NCBI GenBank assembly: GCA_019637105.1
Contig: JAHBWF010000058.1
Coordinates: 1 to 43,400 of the forward strand
Reading direction: 5' to 3'
DNA length: 43,400 nucleotides
DNA from: Labilithrix sp.
GTDB taxonomy: Bacteria; Myxococcota_A; Polyangia; Polyangiales; Polyangiaceae
Of this stretch, positions 8,365 to 16,635 are shown one piece after another (the first letter of the stretch is position 1; each line of letters opens with the position of its first letter). The notes below the pieces were generated by a model. That model was not told where the DNA came from and ran no database searches. It saw nothing but the letters and a program-made list of their open reading frames with translations. The position numbers and the translations under genes are program-made.

Positions 8365-9756
8365 ATGGCTCGCGGGGTCGTGAGGTCCGCTGCGATCATG
8401 GGCTGTGTCGCGTGGTCGGTGCGGACGCTGGGCTGCGACACGTCGGCGACGAACAGCGCGTTCGTCGACACGGACGGCGATGGGATCTCGGACGTGGACG
8501 AGAGCCATATCTATGGGACGTCGCCGCTCCTCGCGGACACCGACGGCGACGGGATGTCCGACTACGACGAGATCGTCCTCCACGCCTTCGATCCGACCAA
8601 CGCGCCGCTGCGCTTCAATCCGCGTGTGGCGGACGTCCCGTTGATGAACGTCCGCATCGTCGGCCCGCCGCTCATCTCGCTCCGGTTGACGGCGACGAGC
8701 GGCGAGACGTGGACCTACGAGACCGCGCAGACCATCGAAGAAGGCGTCATCCTCTCGATGAGCGTCACCCAGGAGGAGTCGTTCGCCTCGACGTTCGGCG
8801 AGTCGGAGACGATCAGCGAGGAGATCACGGTCGAGTTCGGACCGACGTCGCTCGTGCTCCAGGAGGATCTCGCGGCGGCGGAGGAGGAGGACGATCCGGC
8901 GGCGCTCGTGCCTCCGCCGATCGGGTTCTGGGGACCCGGCGCCGTGATCGTCACGAGCGGCGTCTCGGCGACCATCGACTGGTCGAACACGGTGGGCGTG
9001 ACGCTCTCCTTCACCGCCCAGCAGGCGCGGGAGCTCCGGCAAGCGCTGACGTTCGCTCAGAGCTACGCGCAGAGCCACGAGCTCTCGGCGAGCGGCGCGA
9101 TCATGGAGGTGCTCGTCGAGTTCGAGAATCGCGGCAACATCCCGTTTCGGGTCACGAACATGGTCCTCGCCGCCACGTTCGTGGGGCCCGACGGCGTCGA
9201 GAGCCCGGTCGGCAACCTCGACATCAACACGCTGTTCAACAACTTCGTCCCGTACTCGCTCGCGCCTGGAGAGGTGCAGGGACCGGTGAACTTCTCGCGC
9301 GACTTCCTGACGCTCGATCAGGTGAGCGTGCTCGCCGCCGACTTCGACGGGCTCAACGTCCGCGTCGGCGTCTACGAGATCGTCGACGGCGACAACAGGC
9401 CGTTCGTGTTCGACGTCGCCACGATGATGTCGCGGACCGCGACGCTCATCATCGACTACGGAGAGGCGCGACCTCCCGAGCGGTACCTCGTCGCGACCAA
9501 CCTCGATCCGGCGCGTCCCGGCGTCACCGCGGAGCGGGCGCTCTTCGAGATCCTGCGGATACCGTACGAGGCCGACGCGGAGCGCGGCCTCACCTCGGTG
9601 CGCGACGTCGCCTCGGAGGAGGGGCGCTGGAGCGTCCAGCATCGCTACAACGAAGCCGGCGAGCCGGCGACGCTCGCGTACGAGCCGCCGTACGAGCTCG
9701 CCGAGATCCTCCTGCGCGCGGGCGACGTCCTCGTCCTGACCTGGAGCGAGCCGTGA
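8365..9756 (+). CDS. Calcium-binding-repeat (thrombospondin type 3-like) lipoprotein
   Basis: A 463-residue predicted lipoprotein of unknown function. The N-terminus is a short hydrophobic signal ending in VRTLGC, a plausible lipobox (Cys at residue 24 from ATG 8365; ATG 8398 is an alternative start). It is followed by two Asp-rich calcium-loop repeats, DTDGDGISDVDE and DTDGDGMSDYDE (about residues 33-67). The rest is mainly beta-rich sequence with no domain I recognise: an acidic linker (AAAEEEDDPAAL), then stretches typical of secreted beta-sandwich proteins. It likely sits on the outer membrane or cell surface with the repeats as a calcium-rigidified stalk. Degenerate copies of its 3' end follow the stop codon. 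Confidence 0.8.
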   Translation: MARGVVRSAAIMGCVAWSVRTLGCDTSATNSAFVDTDGDGISDVDESHIYGTSPLLADTDGDGMSDYDEIVLHAFDPTNAPLRFNPRVADVPLMNVRIVGPPLISLRLTATSGETWTYETAQTIEEGVILSMSVTQEESFASTFGESETISEEITVEFGPTSLVLQEDLAAAEEEDDPAALVPPPIGFWGPGAVIVTSGVSATIDWSNTVGVTLSFTAQQARELRQALTFAQSYAQSHELSASGAIMEVLVEFENRGNIPFRVTNMVLAATFVGPDGVESPVGNLDINTLFNNFVPYSLAPGEVQGPVNFSRDFLTLDQVSVLAADFDGLNVRVGVYEIVDGDNRPFVFDVATMMSRTATLIIDYGEARPPERYLVATNLDPARPGVTAERALFEILRIPYEADAERGLTSVRDVASEEGRWSVQHRYNEAGEPATLAYEPPYELAEILLRAGDVLVLTWSEP

Positions 9757-9957
9757 TCGCGCGGCGCGGCGCCCTCGCATACGAGCTCGCCGAGATCGCC
9801 TGCGCGGCGCGACGTCCTCGCGGTGACTTGGGGCGCTTGCGCGCGATCGCGCGGCCGCGGCCGTGATCGCGCAAGAGCCCGTCTGCGAGCTCGCCGAGAT
9901 CCTCCTGCGCGCAGGCGTCCTCGTGACCCGAGCGCGCCGTGATCGTGCGATGCCGCA
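9691..9957 (+). repeat. Three diverged copies of the 3' end of the preceding lipoprotein gene
   Basis: The last codons of the lipoprotein gene plus its stop (9691 to about 9765) recur twice downstream, at about 9780-9855 and 9883-9957. All three copies share GAGCTCGCCGAGATC near their start, CTGCGCG further in, CGTCCTCG after that and a GATCGxGCG tail. The spacing between copies is roughly 90-100 bases. The second and third copies carry indels and no longer encode the same frame. This looks like tandem duplication of the gene end followed by decay. Similarity is by eye. Confidence 0.75.
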
Positions 9958-10002
9958 CTGTCGAGGTCCATCGATTGCTTCCGGGGGACCTACGGAGGCG
10001 GT

Positions 10003-10995
10003 TTGGCTGCAGGATCGTCGTTCGTGCGCGGACGGGCCGTGGCCTTCGGCCTCATCCTCGCCGCGGACGCCACGTTCTCTCCACGTCCGGCGGACGCCGC
10101 GGCGGGGGACGCCGTCGCCGACGAGATCCGGTTGCGCGACGGGCGCGTCGTGGAGGGCCGCGTCGTCGAGCAGGCTCCGGGCCGCTGGCTCGTCGTCGAG
10201 ACCGGAGAGGGACGGCGTCGCACGTTCGCGTGGGACACCGTGGAGGAGGTCGGTGTCGCGGCCGCTCCGCGCCCCATGGCGATGCACGCGGCGATGGACG
10301 ACGCGTGGCGACGGCGAAGCGTCGCGGGGCTCACCTACGAGCTCCGCTTGAACCTCTCGACGATCGCGCTGCCGGACCGGACGTTCCGCGTGGACGGCCT
10401 CTGCTCGACCGGCACCGGGACGGCGCCGATCGCGATGTACGGTCAGAGCGCGCGCGCCGGCGCGCTCGGGTTCGGGGGCGGCGTCGGCGGTCGGCTCGGC
10501 TTCATGGCGCGGTCGCGCCTCGATCCCGACGGCGCGTCGTCGTGGTGGGGCTTCCGGGCGTCGGCGGGCCTCGACCTCCACGCCTACCACCTGCGCGCGC
10601 CCGTCGGGATCCCGGAGCCCGCGGGCGAGCTCTGCTCGAACGTCGCGAAGAGCAGCCACGCGGTCGGCTACGAGAGCTCGGTGCAGCTCTTCGCGAGCGT
10701 GCCCATCACCGTCGGCGGCCTCGTCGCCCTCGGCAAGCTCGACGACGCGCGTTGGAAGGGCGTCGTGCTGGGGGCGGCGTGGAGCCCGTCGGTGTCTCAC
10801 TTCGGCGTCTTCAGCAGCATGGCGCGCGCGCACATGAACCCGCTCGGGCTGGAGCTCACGGTCGATCTCACGGTGATCCACCCCGTCCCGGCGCGGCCGG
10901 AGCCCCACGTCCGCGTCGCCTTCTTCTTCGCGCCGCAGACCGGCGCGGCCCAGCCGGCGATCGGGACCCTGAGCGTCGGCGCCGTCTGGTACTGA
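10003..10995 (+). CDS. Uncharacterised secreted/outer-membrane-associated protein
   Basis: A 330-residue protein without a family I can name. The start is TTG at 10003, chosen because GGAGG (9994-9998) sits four bases upstream and no ATG precedes the hydrophobic stretch. Residues about 8-32 form a signal-peptide-like segment ending near ADAAAG. Next comes a charged segment of short alternating strands (about 42-85: IRLRDGRVVEGRVVE, GRWLVVETGEG) that resembles a small SH3-like or Sm-like barrel. The remainder is rich in Gly and aromatic residues with alternating hydrophobic strands and ends in a terminal aromatic (AVWY), a pattern typical of outer-membrane beta-barrel proteins. Envelope location is inferred; function unknown. 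Confidence 0.75.
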   Translation: MAAGSSFVRGRAVAFGLILAADATFSPRPADAAAGDAVADEIRLRDGRVVEGRVVEQAPGRWLVVETGEGRRRTFAWDTVEEVGVAAAPRPMAMHAAMDDAWRRRSVAGLTYELRLNLSTIALPDRTFRVDGLCSTGTGTAPIAMYGQSARAGALGFGGGVGGRLGFMARSRLDPDGASSWWGFRASAGLDLHAYHLRAPVGIPEPAGELCSNVAKSSHAVGYESSVQLFASVPITVGGLVALGKLDDARWKGVVLGAAWSPSVSHFGVFSSMARAHMNPLGLELTVDLTVIHPVPARPEPHVRVAFFFAPQTGAAQPAIGTLSVGAVWY

Positions 10996-11027
10996 GCGGC
11001 CCGCGCCGTCCGACGGAGGTCCGAGGA

Positions 11028-11726
11028 CTACGGAGCTCGACGCGCGAGCGCGCGCTCGGCGTGCCCGGCGTCAGGGTGAACGAGCGGGACGACGACCTGT
11101 CCGCGTCGGTCGATGGCGCCCCACGCGCCGCCCGCGAGGACGTCGGCGTCGTCGCCCCGCTGGCGGGCGCAGCCGTCGCAGACGAACGCGTGCTCTCCGC
11201 AGTAGGACGTCGCGCCGTCCCACCGGGCGGCGACGACGACGCGCCCGCGGACGTCGATGAAGCCGACCTTCCCGCGGTCGACGATGCGCGCGCGCCCGGA
11301 CGAGAAGTAGTCCGGACCGTTGTCGAAGAGGTAGGCCTGCGCGAGGACGTTGCCGCCGGTGTCGATGAAGACGGGGCGGCCCGAGAGGTCGACGCCGGCC
11401 GTGACTCCGTGCTCCGAGAACTCGTAGACGAAGCGAAAGCGCGGCGGGATGACGGTCACTCCTTTGGAGTCGGCGAACCCGTAGAGCCCCGTGGGATCCT
11501 CGAAGGCGTGGAGCCCTCGCGTCCCCGCCACGTGGTCGGTGTACATCGCGGCCTCGCACGCGCGATCGTCCGCGCCGTCGTCGTCGGCCGGCGTCGCGAC
11601 CGGCGCGGTGGACGGTGACGCAGGGGACGCGCCCTTCACCGAGGCCGCGCCGACGACGTTGGCCTCGACGACGGGCGCCGGCGCGCACGCGACGAGGAGG
11701 GCGAGCGGCCAGGAGCTCCGAGGCAT
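11028..11726 (-). CDS. WG-repeat lipoprotein
   Basis: A 232-residue predicted lipoprotein. The signal MPRSSWPLALLVAC places the lipidated Cys at residue 14, followed by an Ala/Ser/Thr/Pro-rich linker to about residue 55. The mature part shows WG-type repeat units: GLYGFADSKGVTVIPPRF, a degenerate FIDTGG unit, KVGFIDVRGRVVVAARW and WGAIDRRGQVVVPLV. WG repeats are beta-rich units of unclear function, often found in surface or periplasmic proteins. It converges on the previous gene with 32 bases between the two stops. A cluster of cysteines (YCGEHAFVCDGC) in the C-terminal third could form disulfides or bind a metal. Confidence 0.82.
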   Translation of the reverse strand: MPRSSWPLALLVACAPAPVVEANVVGAASVKGASPASPSTAPVATPADDDGADDRACEAAMYTDHVAGTRGLHAFEDPTGLYGFADSKGVTVIPPRFRFVYEFSEHGVTAGVDLSGRPVFIDTGGNVLAQAYLFDNGPDYFSSGRARIVDRGKVGFIDVRGRVVVAARWDGATSYCGEHAFVCDGCARQRGDDADVLAGGAWGAIDRRGQVVVPLVHPDAGHAERALARRAP

Positions 11727-11816
11727 CGGCCACGATGTTAGCGCAACCGGCGCAGCGCCCCGAGGCGCGCGCCGCGCCGGGACGCGCCCCCGGCCGCGCC
11801 GCGCGTCGAGCTCCGA

Positions 11817-13787
11817 TCAGAGCCCGAACGAGCGCAGCTTCTTGTGGAGCCCCTCGCGCGTGATGCCGAGGGACTTCGCGGCGGCGGTCTTGTTGTTGCC
11901 GTGCTCGCGCAGCGCCTCGATGAGGAGCCAGCGCTCGACCTGGTCCATCATCTCCTTCAGCGTGCCCTTCGTCGGGCGCACGCGCTCGATCATGCCCTCG
12001 ACCTGGCGGACGCGGGGAGAGAGCATGTCGGGCGTGACGAAGCCGCCGGTGTCGATCTGGATGACGAGGCGCTGCACCTCGTTCTGCAGCTCGCGGACGT
12101 TCCCGGGCCAGTCGTAGCTCTGGAGCAGCTCCATCGCTTGCTGCGAGAAGCCGCCGGCCGGCTTGCCGAACTCCGTCGCGAAGCGCTGGAGGAAGTGCGC
12201 GCCGATGAGCGGGATGTCCTCGCGCCGCTCGCGGAGCGGCGGGACGCGGAGCGGGAAGACCTTGAGGCGGTAGTAGAGGTCCTCGCGGAAGCGCCCCTCG
12301 GCGACCTCCTTCTCGAGGTTCCGGTTCGTCGCGGCGACGATGCGGACGTTGACCTTCTTCTCCTGCGTCGCGCCGATCGGGCGGATCTCGCCCTCCTGGA
12401 GGACGCGGAGAAGCTTCGACTGGAGCGACAGCGGCATCTCCGTCACCTCGTCGAGGAACAACGTGCCGCCGTCGGCGACCTCGAAGAGGCCGCGCTTGTC
12501 CTCGTGGGCGCCCGTGAACGCGCCCTTCTTGTGGCCGAAGAGCTCGCTCTCGAGGAGCGTCTCCGGCATCGCCGCGCAGTTCTGGCCGACGAACAGGCGA
12601 TCGCGCCGGTTCGAGCGGTAGTGCACGCTCGCGGCCACGAGCTCCTTGCCGACGCCCGTCTCGCCCTCGATGAGGACGGTGACGCGCGTGTTGACGACCT
12701 TCTCGAGCTGCTGGAGGAGCTGCTTCATCGGCGCGCTGTTGCCGATGATCTCCGGCGCGCCGTCCTTCTTGCCGCCGCTCCGGCGCTCCTGCTCCTTGCC
12801 CTTGAGGAACGCGTTCTCCTTCTTGAGGCGCTCCTCGGCGGCGCGGAGGCGCTTGGCGACGCGCGCGTTCGCGACGGCGAGCGAGGCGTTCTGCGCGAGC
12901 ACCGCCATGATGTCGAGGTCGCTCGCCGTAAGCACGCCGGTCGCCTCGCGGTTGTCGACCTGGATGACGCCGAGGATCTCGTCGCCCTTCCACAGCGGGA
13001 TGCCGAGGGTCGACCGGATCTGCGCGCCCATGAGCGACTCGCTCTGTCCGACGTCGCGCGGAGCGTCGGCGGCGACGACGGCGGCGCGCTCGCTCACGAC
13101 CTTGCGGAAGACCGAGCGCGTGATCGGGATGGCCTGAGAGGGCGGCGCGTCCTGCCCGCGCACGCGGGTCATCACCGGCACGTAGCCGGAGGCGCCCTTG
13201 GCCGCGGCGGACTCCTCGTCGTCGTCGCGGAGGATGATCGTCACGTGCGTCGCGAGCGGCACGATCGTGAAGCTCGACTCGCAGATCGCGACGAGCACCT
13301 CGGACAGGTCCTGCGCGCTCCCGATGCGCTTGAGCGCCTCGTAGAGGACGCGGATGCGCCCGTCGTCCTTCTCGAGGATCGTCGCGCGCGGGACGAGCTC
13401 CTCGATCTTCTTCATCGCGAAGACGCGGGCGTCGTCCGCGTCTTCGCGCATGCTCACGGTCACGTGGACGATGCGGTCCTGAGAGCCGAGCTCGATGACG
13501 TCGCCGTCTTCGAGCGTCGCCTCGCGGCTGTTCGCGTCGTCGAGCGCGATCCGCTCGGCGTGGTCGCCGCCGGCTCCTCCGCGGAGGATCGCCGTGCCGT
13601 TCGTCGACCGCTGATCGACGAGGACGTAGCGGTCCGCGGAGAAGACGATCTTCGCGTGCTCGCTCGAGACGTGCGTGTCGGGCACGACGAGATCGTTGCC
13701 CTCGGCGCGTCCGATGCGGACGACGTCCGAAGTGGGCTCGATCGCCGTCCCGGCGAGCTGGCCGCGCGTGACCTCGAGCCTGATCAC
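11817..13787 (-). CDS. FHA-GAF-AAA+-Fis sigma54-dependent transcriptional activator
   Basis: A 656-residue enhancer-binding protein. Domain order: FHA phosphothreonine-binding domain at about 1-110 (RIGRAEGND, SSEHAKI, RSTNGT), GAF sensor domain at about 140-310, a short coiled linker, AAA+ ATPase from about 345 (Walker A GETGVGKE 375-382, the sigma54-contacting GAFTGA 422-427, Walker B TLFLDEV 442-448), then a C-terminal Fis-type helix-turn-helix (NNKTAAAKSLGITREGLHKK). It should activate sigma54 promoters in response to Ser/Thr kinase signalling through FHA plus a GAF ligand, an arrangement common in myxobacteria. Its GTG overlaps the stop of the upstream HEAT-like lipoprotein gene as GTGA (13784-13787). 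Motifs look intact; target genes unknown. Confidence 0.95.
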   Translation of the reverse strand: MIRLEVTRGQLAGTAIEPTSDVVRIGRAEGNDLVVPDTHVSSEHAKIVFSADRYVLVDQRSTNGTAILRGGAGGDHAERIALDDANSREATLEDGDVIELGSQDRIVHVTVSMREDADDARVFAMKKIEELVPRATILEKDDGRIRVLYEALKRIGSAQDLSEVLVAICESSFTIVPLATHVTIILRDDDEESAAAKGASGYVPVMTRVRGQDAPPSQAIPITRSVFRKVVSERAAVVAADAPRDVGQSESLMGAQIRSTLGIPLWKGDEILGVIQVDNREATGVLTASDLDIMAVLAQNASLAVANARVAKRLRAAEERLKKENAFLKGKEQERRSGGKKDGAPEIIGNSAPMKQLLQQLEKVVNTRVTVLIEGETGVGKELVAASVHYRSNRRDRLFVGQNCAAMPETLLESELFGHKKGAFTGAHEDKRGLFEVADGGTLFLDEVTEMPLSLQSKLLRVLQEGEIRPIGATQEKKVNVRIVAATNRNLEKEVAEGRFREDLYYRLKVFPLRVPPLRERREDIPLIGAHFLQRFATEFGKPAGGFSQQAMELLQSYDWPGNVRELQNEVQRLVIQIDTGGFVTPDMLSPRVRQVEGMIERVRPTKGTLKEMMDQVERWLLIEALREHGNNKTAAAKSLGITREGLHKKLRSFGL

Positions 13788-15499
13788 GGCACGCGCGACC
13801 GGAGCTTCAGGGCGATGCGGTACATCTCGTCGGTGCCCGCCGCGTTGCCGGCGGCGCGCTCCGTCTCGACCAGCTTCTCGAGCTTGTCGGCGATGGCCGC
13901 GTCGCCGTTGGGCGAGAGCGTGTCGATGCCTTCGAGGATCGCGAGGCGGACGGAGCCGTCCTTCACCTTCTCCACGCGCTCCATGAGCTTCACGCGCGTG
14001 TCGTCCGGGTGGAGCTCGACGGCCATCCACACGGCCTTCACGTGGCCCATCTTCGCCGCGGGCGGCGCCGACGGGACGGGCGTGTCGAGGACGCCGAGGT
14101 AGCAGGCCGCGTCCTTCTTGCACTTGTCGAGCACCGCGCTGGCGCTCTTGAACATGTCCTTCTCGATCGCCTGGCCGGGGATCTTGTCGACCGCCTCGCC
14201 GACGGCCTTCGCCTGCTCGACGGTCATCAGCTTGATCGCCGCGGGGAGGCCCGAGGCCGGCATCGCGTCGGCCGCCTCGCCCTTGGCGTTCGCGACCTCC
14301 TTCAAGATCCACTCGGTGAGGCTCGGGTCGAAGAAGTTCGCCGCCGTGCCGGCGAGGATCGCGTGGCCGTTCGCGCCGCCCATGAGCGGGATCGCCGCGT
14401 TCGGGGCGATCTTCGCGTACGCGTCGGTGTACGCCTTCACGTTCTTCGGATCGGTCGGGAAGTACGTGAGGTAGGTCGCGAGGAACGTCCGGTTCGAGTC
14501 GTTGTCGGCCTTCGCGAGCGCCTCCTGGATGGCGGCGAGGCCGGCGGGGCGCGAGATGTACGCGAGCGGCTCGGCGACGAACGGGAGGTACGCCTTCTCC
14601 GGGTACGCCTCGGCGAGCTTCTCGTAGTCGCCTTCGCCCTTGAGCGCCTTGATGAGCTCGGGCTCGGCCTCCTTCGGCATCTTGTGGAGCGCGAGGCGGA
14701 CGGGGAAGGTGAGGTCCTTCTTCGTCGGCGTCATCAGGACCTTCACGAGGGGACCGACGCCGGCGGTGAACTTGGTGTCGCCGATGAGCTGGACCGACGT
14801 GAGCTGCCAGAACTGGAGCTGGTCCATCCCCTGCTCGGGGTTCTTCGGATCCGTGACCGGCGCGTTGAGGAGCGCGACGGCCTTCGGGCCCCACGACGGG
14901 TGCTTGACCGTCTTGACCGCGCTCTGGAGATCCTTGACCAGGTTGATCGACTTGGCCTTCGACGGCTGGAACTTGGCGAAGCAGTCCCAGAGGGCGTCGA
15001 TGAGCTGCTGGTCGGTGAGCTTGCCGGACGTGGAGAGGCGCGACGTGCCCTGCGCCGCGAACTTCACGTCCTCGTCGTTCTTGCCGGGCTCGTAGTCCTT
15101 GAACGCCTTCGCGAAGGCCGGCGCGGCGCGCGGGTCGCCCATGTCGGCGATGAGCTTGATGAGGTCCTTGCGCGTCTTCTCGTCGAGGCCGCCGGTCGTG
15201 TACGTCTTGGCGAGCGCCTCGATCGAGTCGTCGACCACCGCCTTGACCTTCGGGGCTTCGCGGTTGTTGCTCTCGCTGCCCATCGCCGCGTTGAACATCT
15301 CGTCCAGGCGCTTGATCGCCGCCGAGCGCTGCGCCGGATCGTCGAGGCGCTTCACCCACGTCTTGGGATCGTTCTCGTCGGCGCAGGCGACCATCGCCGA
15401 CCCGGCGAGGACGACGGGCGCGGCGACGAGGCAGGTGCGCGTGAGGATCCCGAGAAGGCCCGAGGACAACGAGCGGACCGCGGTGCGAGGCTTCTTCAT
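13784..15499 (-). CDS. HEAT-like-repeat lipoprotein coupled to an enhancer-binding protein
   Basis: A 571-residue protein with signal MKKPRTAVRSLSSGLLG and a following hydrophobic stretch ending in GSAMVAC, a plausible lipobox. The mature part consists of successive alpha-helical units with features of HEAT/armadillo-like repeats (for example DKTRKDLIKLIADMGDPRAA-like, PELIKALKGEGDYEKLA and AAIQEALAKADN segments), suggesting an elongated protein-binding scaffold on the periplasmic face of a membrane. ATG 15499 is preceded by a GGAGAG element. Its stop overlaps the GTG start of the sigma54 activator, so the two are one operon. A role as sensory partner or co-regulated target is inference only; the family is not certain. 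Confidence 0.85.
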   Translation of the reverse strand: MKKPRTAVRSLSSGLLGILTRTCLVAAPVVLAGSAMVACADENDPKTWVKRLDDPAQRSAAIKRLDEMFNAAMGSESNNREAPKVKAVVDDSIEALAKTYTTGGLDEKTRKDLIKLIADMGDPRAAPAFAKAFKDYEPGKNDEDVKFAAQGTSRLSTSGKLTDQQLIDALWDCFAKFQPSKAKSINLVKDLQSAVKTVKHPSWGPKAVALLNAPVTDPKNPEQGMDQLQFWQLTSVQLIGDTKFTAGVGPLVKVLMTPTKKDLTFPVRLALHKMPKEAEPELIKALKGEGDYEKLAEAYPEKAYLPFVAEPLAYISRPAGLAAIQEALAKADNDSNRTFLATYLTYFPTDPKNVKAYTDAYAKIAPNAAIPLMGGANGHAILAGTAANFFDPSLTEWILKEVANAKGEAADAMPASGLPAAIKLMTVEQAKAVGEAVDKIPGQAIEKDMFKSASAVLDKCKKDAACYLGVLDTPVPSAPPAAKMGHVKAVWMAVELHPDDTRVKLMERVEKVKDGSVRLAILEGIDTLSPNGDAAIADKLEKLVETERAAGNAAGTDEMYRIALKLRSRVP

Positions 15500-15876
15500 G
15501 TCGAGCTCTCCGTCGAGGAAACCGCTCGACGCACGAGCGGCGGCAAAAGTGCGGGGAAGGCGATCGAGAAGAACGGGAAAATCCCCCGTTTTTCCGTGGC
15601 CCACGGTAATCCTGCGCCTCCCGGGGTGTCAACGTTTGTTCTCACCCGGCTCTGCGGCCCGACGAAGATTATTAATACTTATGATATCCATTGGTTAGAC
15701 GATGTCGGTCGCGGCCTTGTCGAGCCCGGCCGAGCTCCCGCCCGTGGCCGAGGACGGCTCCGTCGTCGCAGCCCGAGGCGCGGGAAGCCCACGGCGGTTC
15801 GCGGCTCGACCCATCCCTCCAGACGTTCGATGGCGATTCGTTCGGCGCCGGGGGCGCTCGGGCATGCACCGAGGCC
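15500..15876. other. Divergent intergenic region with an AT-rich island
   Basis: About 375 bases between divergently transcribed genes. It contains a striking AT-rich island at 15664-15697 in otherwise GC-rich DNA, including ATTATTAATACTTATGATAT, which holds -10-like hexamers on both strands (TATGAT at 15680-15685 on plus, TATCAT at 15681-15686 on minus). No matching -35 element and no -24/-12 sigma54 pattern was found. A palindromic GTGGCCCAC lies at about 15595-15603. I see no convincing gene here. Confidence 0.5.
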
Positions 15877-16635
15877 ATGCACCGAGGTAGAGACTCCGTC
15901 GTGACCCCTTCGCCGGAGCGAGACACCACCGCGCGGAGCCTGCCCGCGCGCGCCCTGCGCGCCCTCTCGAACAGCTCCTTCGGGCTGATGGTGCCCGTTC
16001 TCCTCCTCAACCTGGCCTGCGCCGGATCGCTGCCGCCGACCTACCAGCCCGAGGTCTTCTGGCACGACGTTCCAAGCGCGCTCGCGCTGACGGAGCACAT
16101 CAGCCGGACGGCGGTGACGGCGCTGCCGTTGGCGATGTCGAAGAGCGAGTCACGTCCACGTCGACGCCTCGGGTTGGCGCTCTACGGCGCGGGGCTGGTC
16201 GCCTACACCGCGGCCTGGGCAGCCCTGATCCTCGCGCCCCGAAGCGGCTGGAGCCTTCACTTCGTGGGGTTCTCGGCGCCGGCCTCTTTGCCGATCGTGT
16301 GGCTGGCGGGGATCGGCGTGGCCTCTCGCGCTCGATGGCGCGGGGTGAAGCCGCTCTTTTGGCTGGCGTCGGCGCTCTTCCTCGCGAGTCATCTCGGCCA
16401 CACTGCGCTGGTGTTCTCACGGCTGGGGGGCTCTGGCTCGGGGGCGGGCGGCGCTCCAGCGTTTCATGGCGCGCGGTCGTCGAAGTCGAGCGCGCGTGTT
16501 CGCCGCGTCGTTCTGTCGCGTGAGGAAGACGTCCGCCGCTCGAAGATTTTTCGATCGATTCGACCTGTCGCGACATCGATATGCGCGAGAGCGGTCGTCG
16601 CTCGCGTGATCACTCGTTGGCAGGTGCCGGGATGA
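15877..16635 (+). CDS. Small uncharacterised membrane protein
   Basis: A 252-residue protein from ATG 15877 (GTG 15901 is an alternative). It has about four or five hydrophobic segments: FGLMVPVLLLNLAC, LGLALYGAGLVAYTAAWAAL, FVGFSAPASLPIVWLAGIG and LFWLASALFLASHLGHTALV. The first is followed by CAGSLPPTY. The last 60 residues are basic and Ser/Arg-rich with no hydrophobic segment, so they may be a cytoplasmic tail or chance extension of the frame. I do not recognise the family. Its stop overlaps the start of the next gene as ATGA (16632-16635), so the two are probably co-translated. Membrane location is well supported; function unknown. Confidence 0.65.
   Translation: MHRGRDSVVTPSPERDTTARSLPARALRALSNSSFGLMVPVLLLNLACAGSLPPTYQPEVFWHDVPSALALTEHISRTAVTALPLAMSKSESRPRRRLGLALYGAGLVAYTAAWAALILAPRSGWSLHFVGFSAPASLPIVWLAGIGVASRARWRGVKPLFWLASALFLASHLGHTALVFSRLGGSGSGAGGAPAFHGARSSKSSARVRRVVLSREEDVRRSKIFRSIRPVATSICARAVVARVITRWQVPG

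Noticed and set aside
8236-10908. 890-residue open frame opposite the calcium-repeat lipoprotein and the next gene
   Set aside because: Arg/His/Asp-rich low-information sequence, antisense to two genes with signal peptides and recognisable repeats.
15590-15640. A sigma54 -24/-12 promoter upstream of the HEAT-like lipoprotein gene
   Set aside because: A TGGC occurs but the following GC is at the wrong distance (14 rather than about 10 bases).
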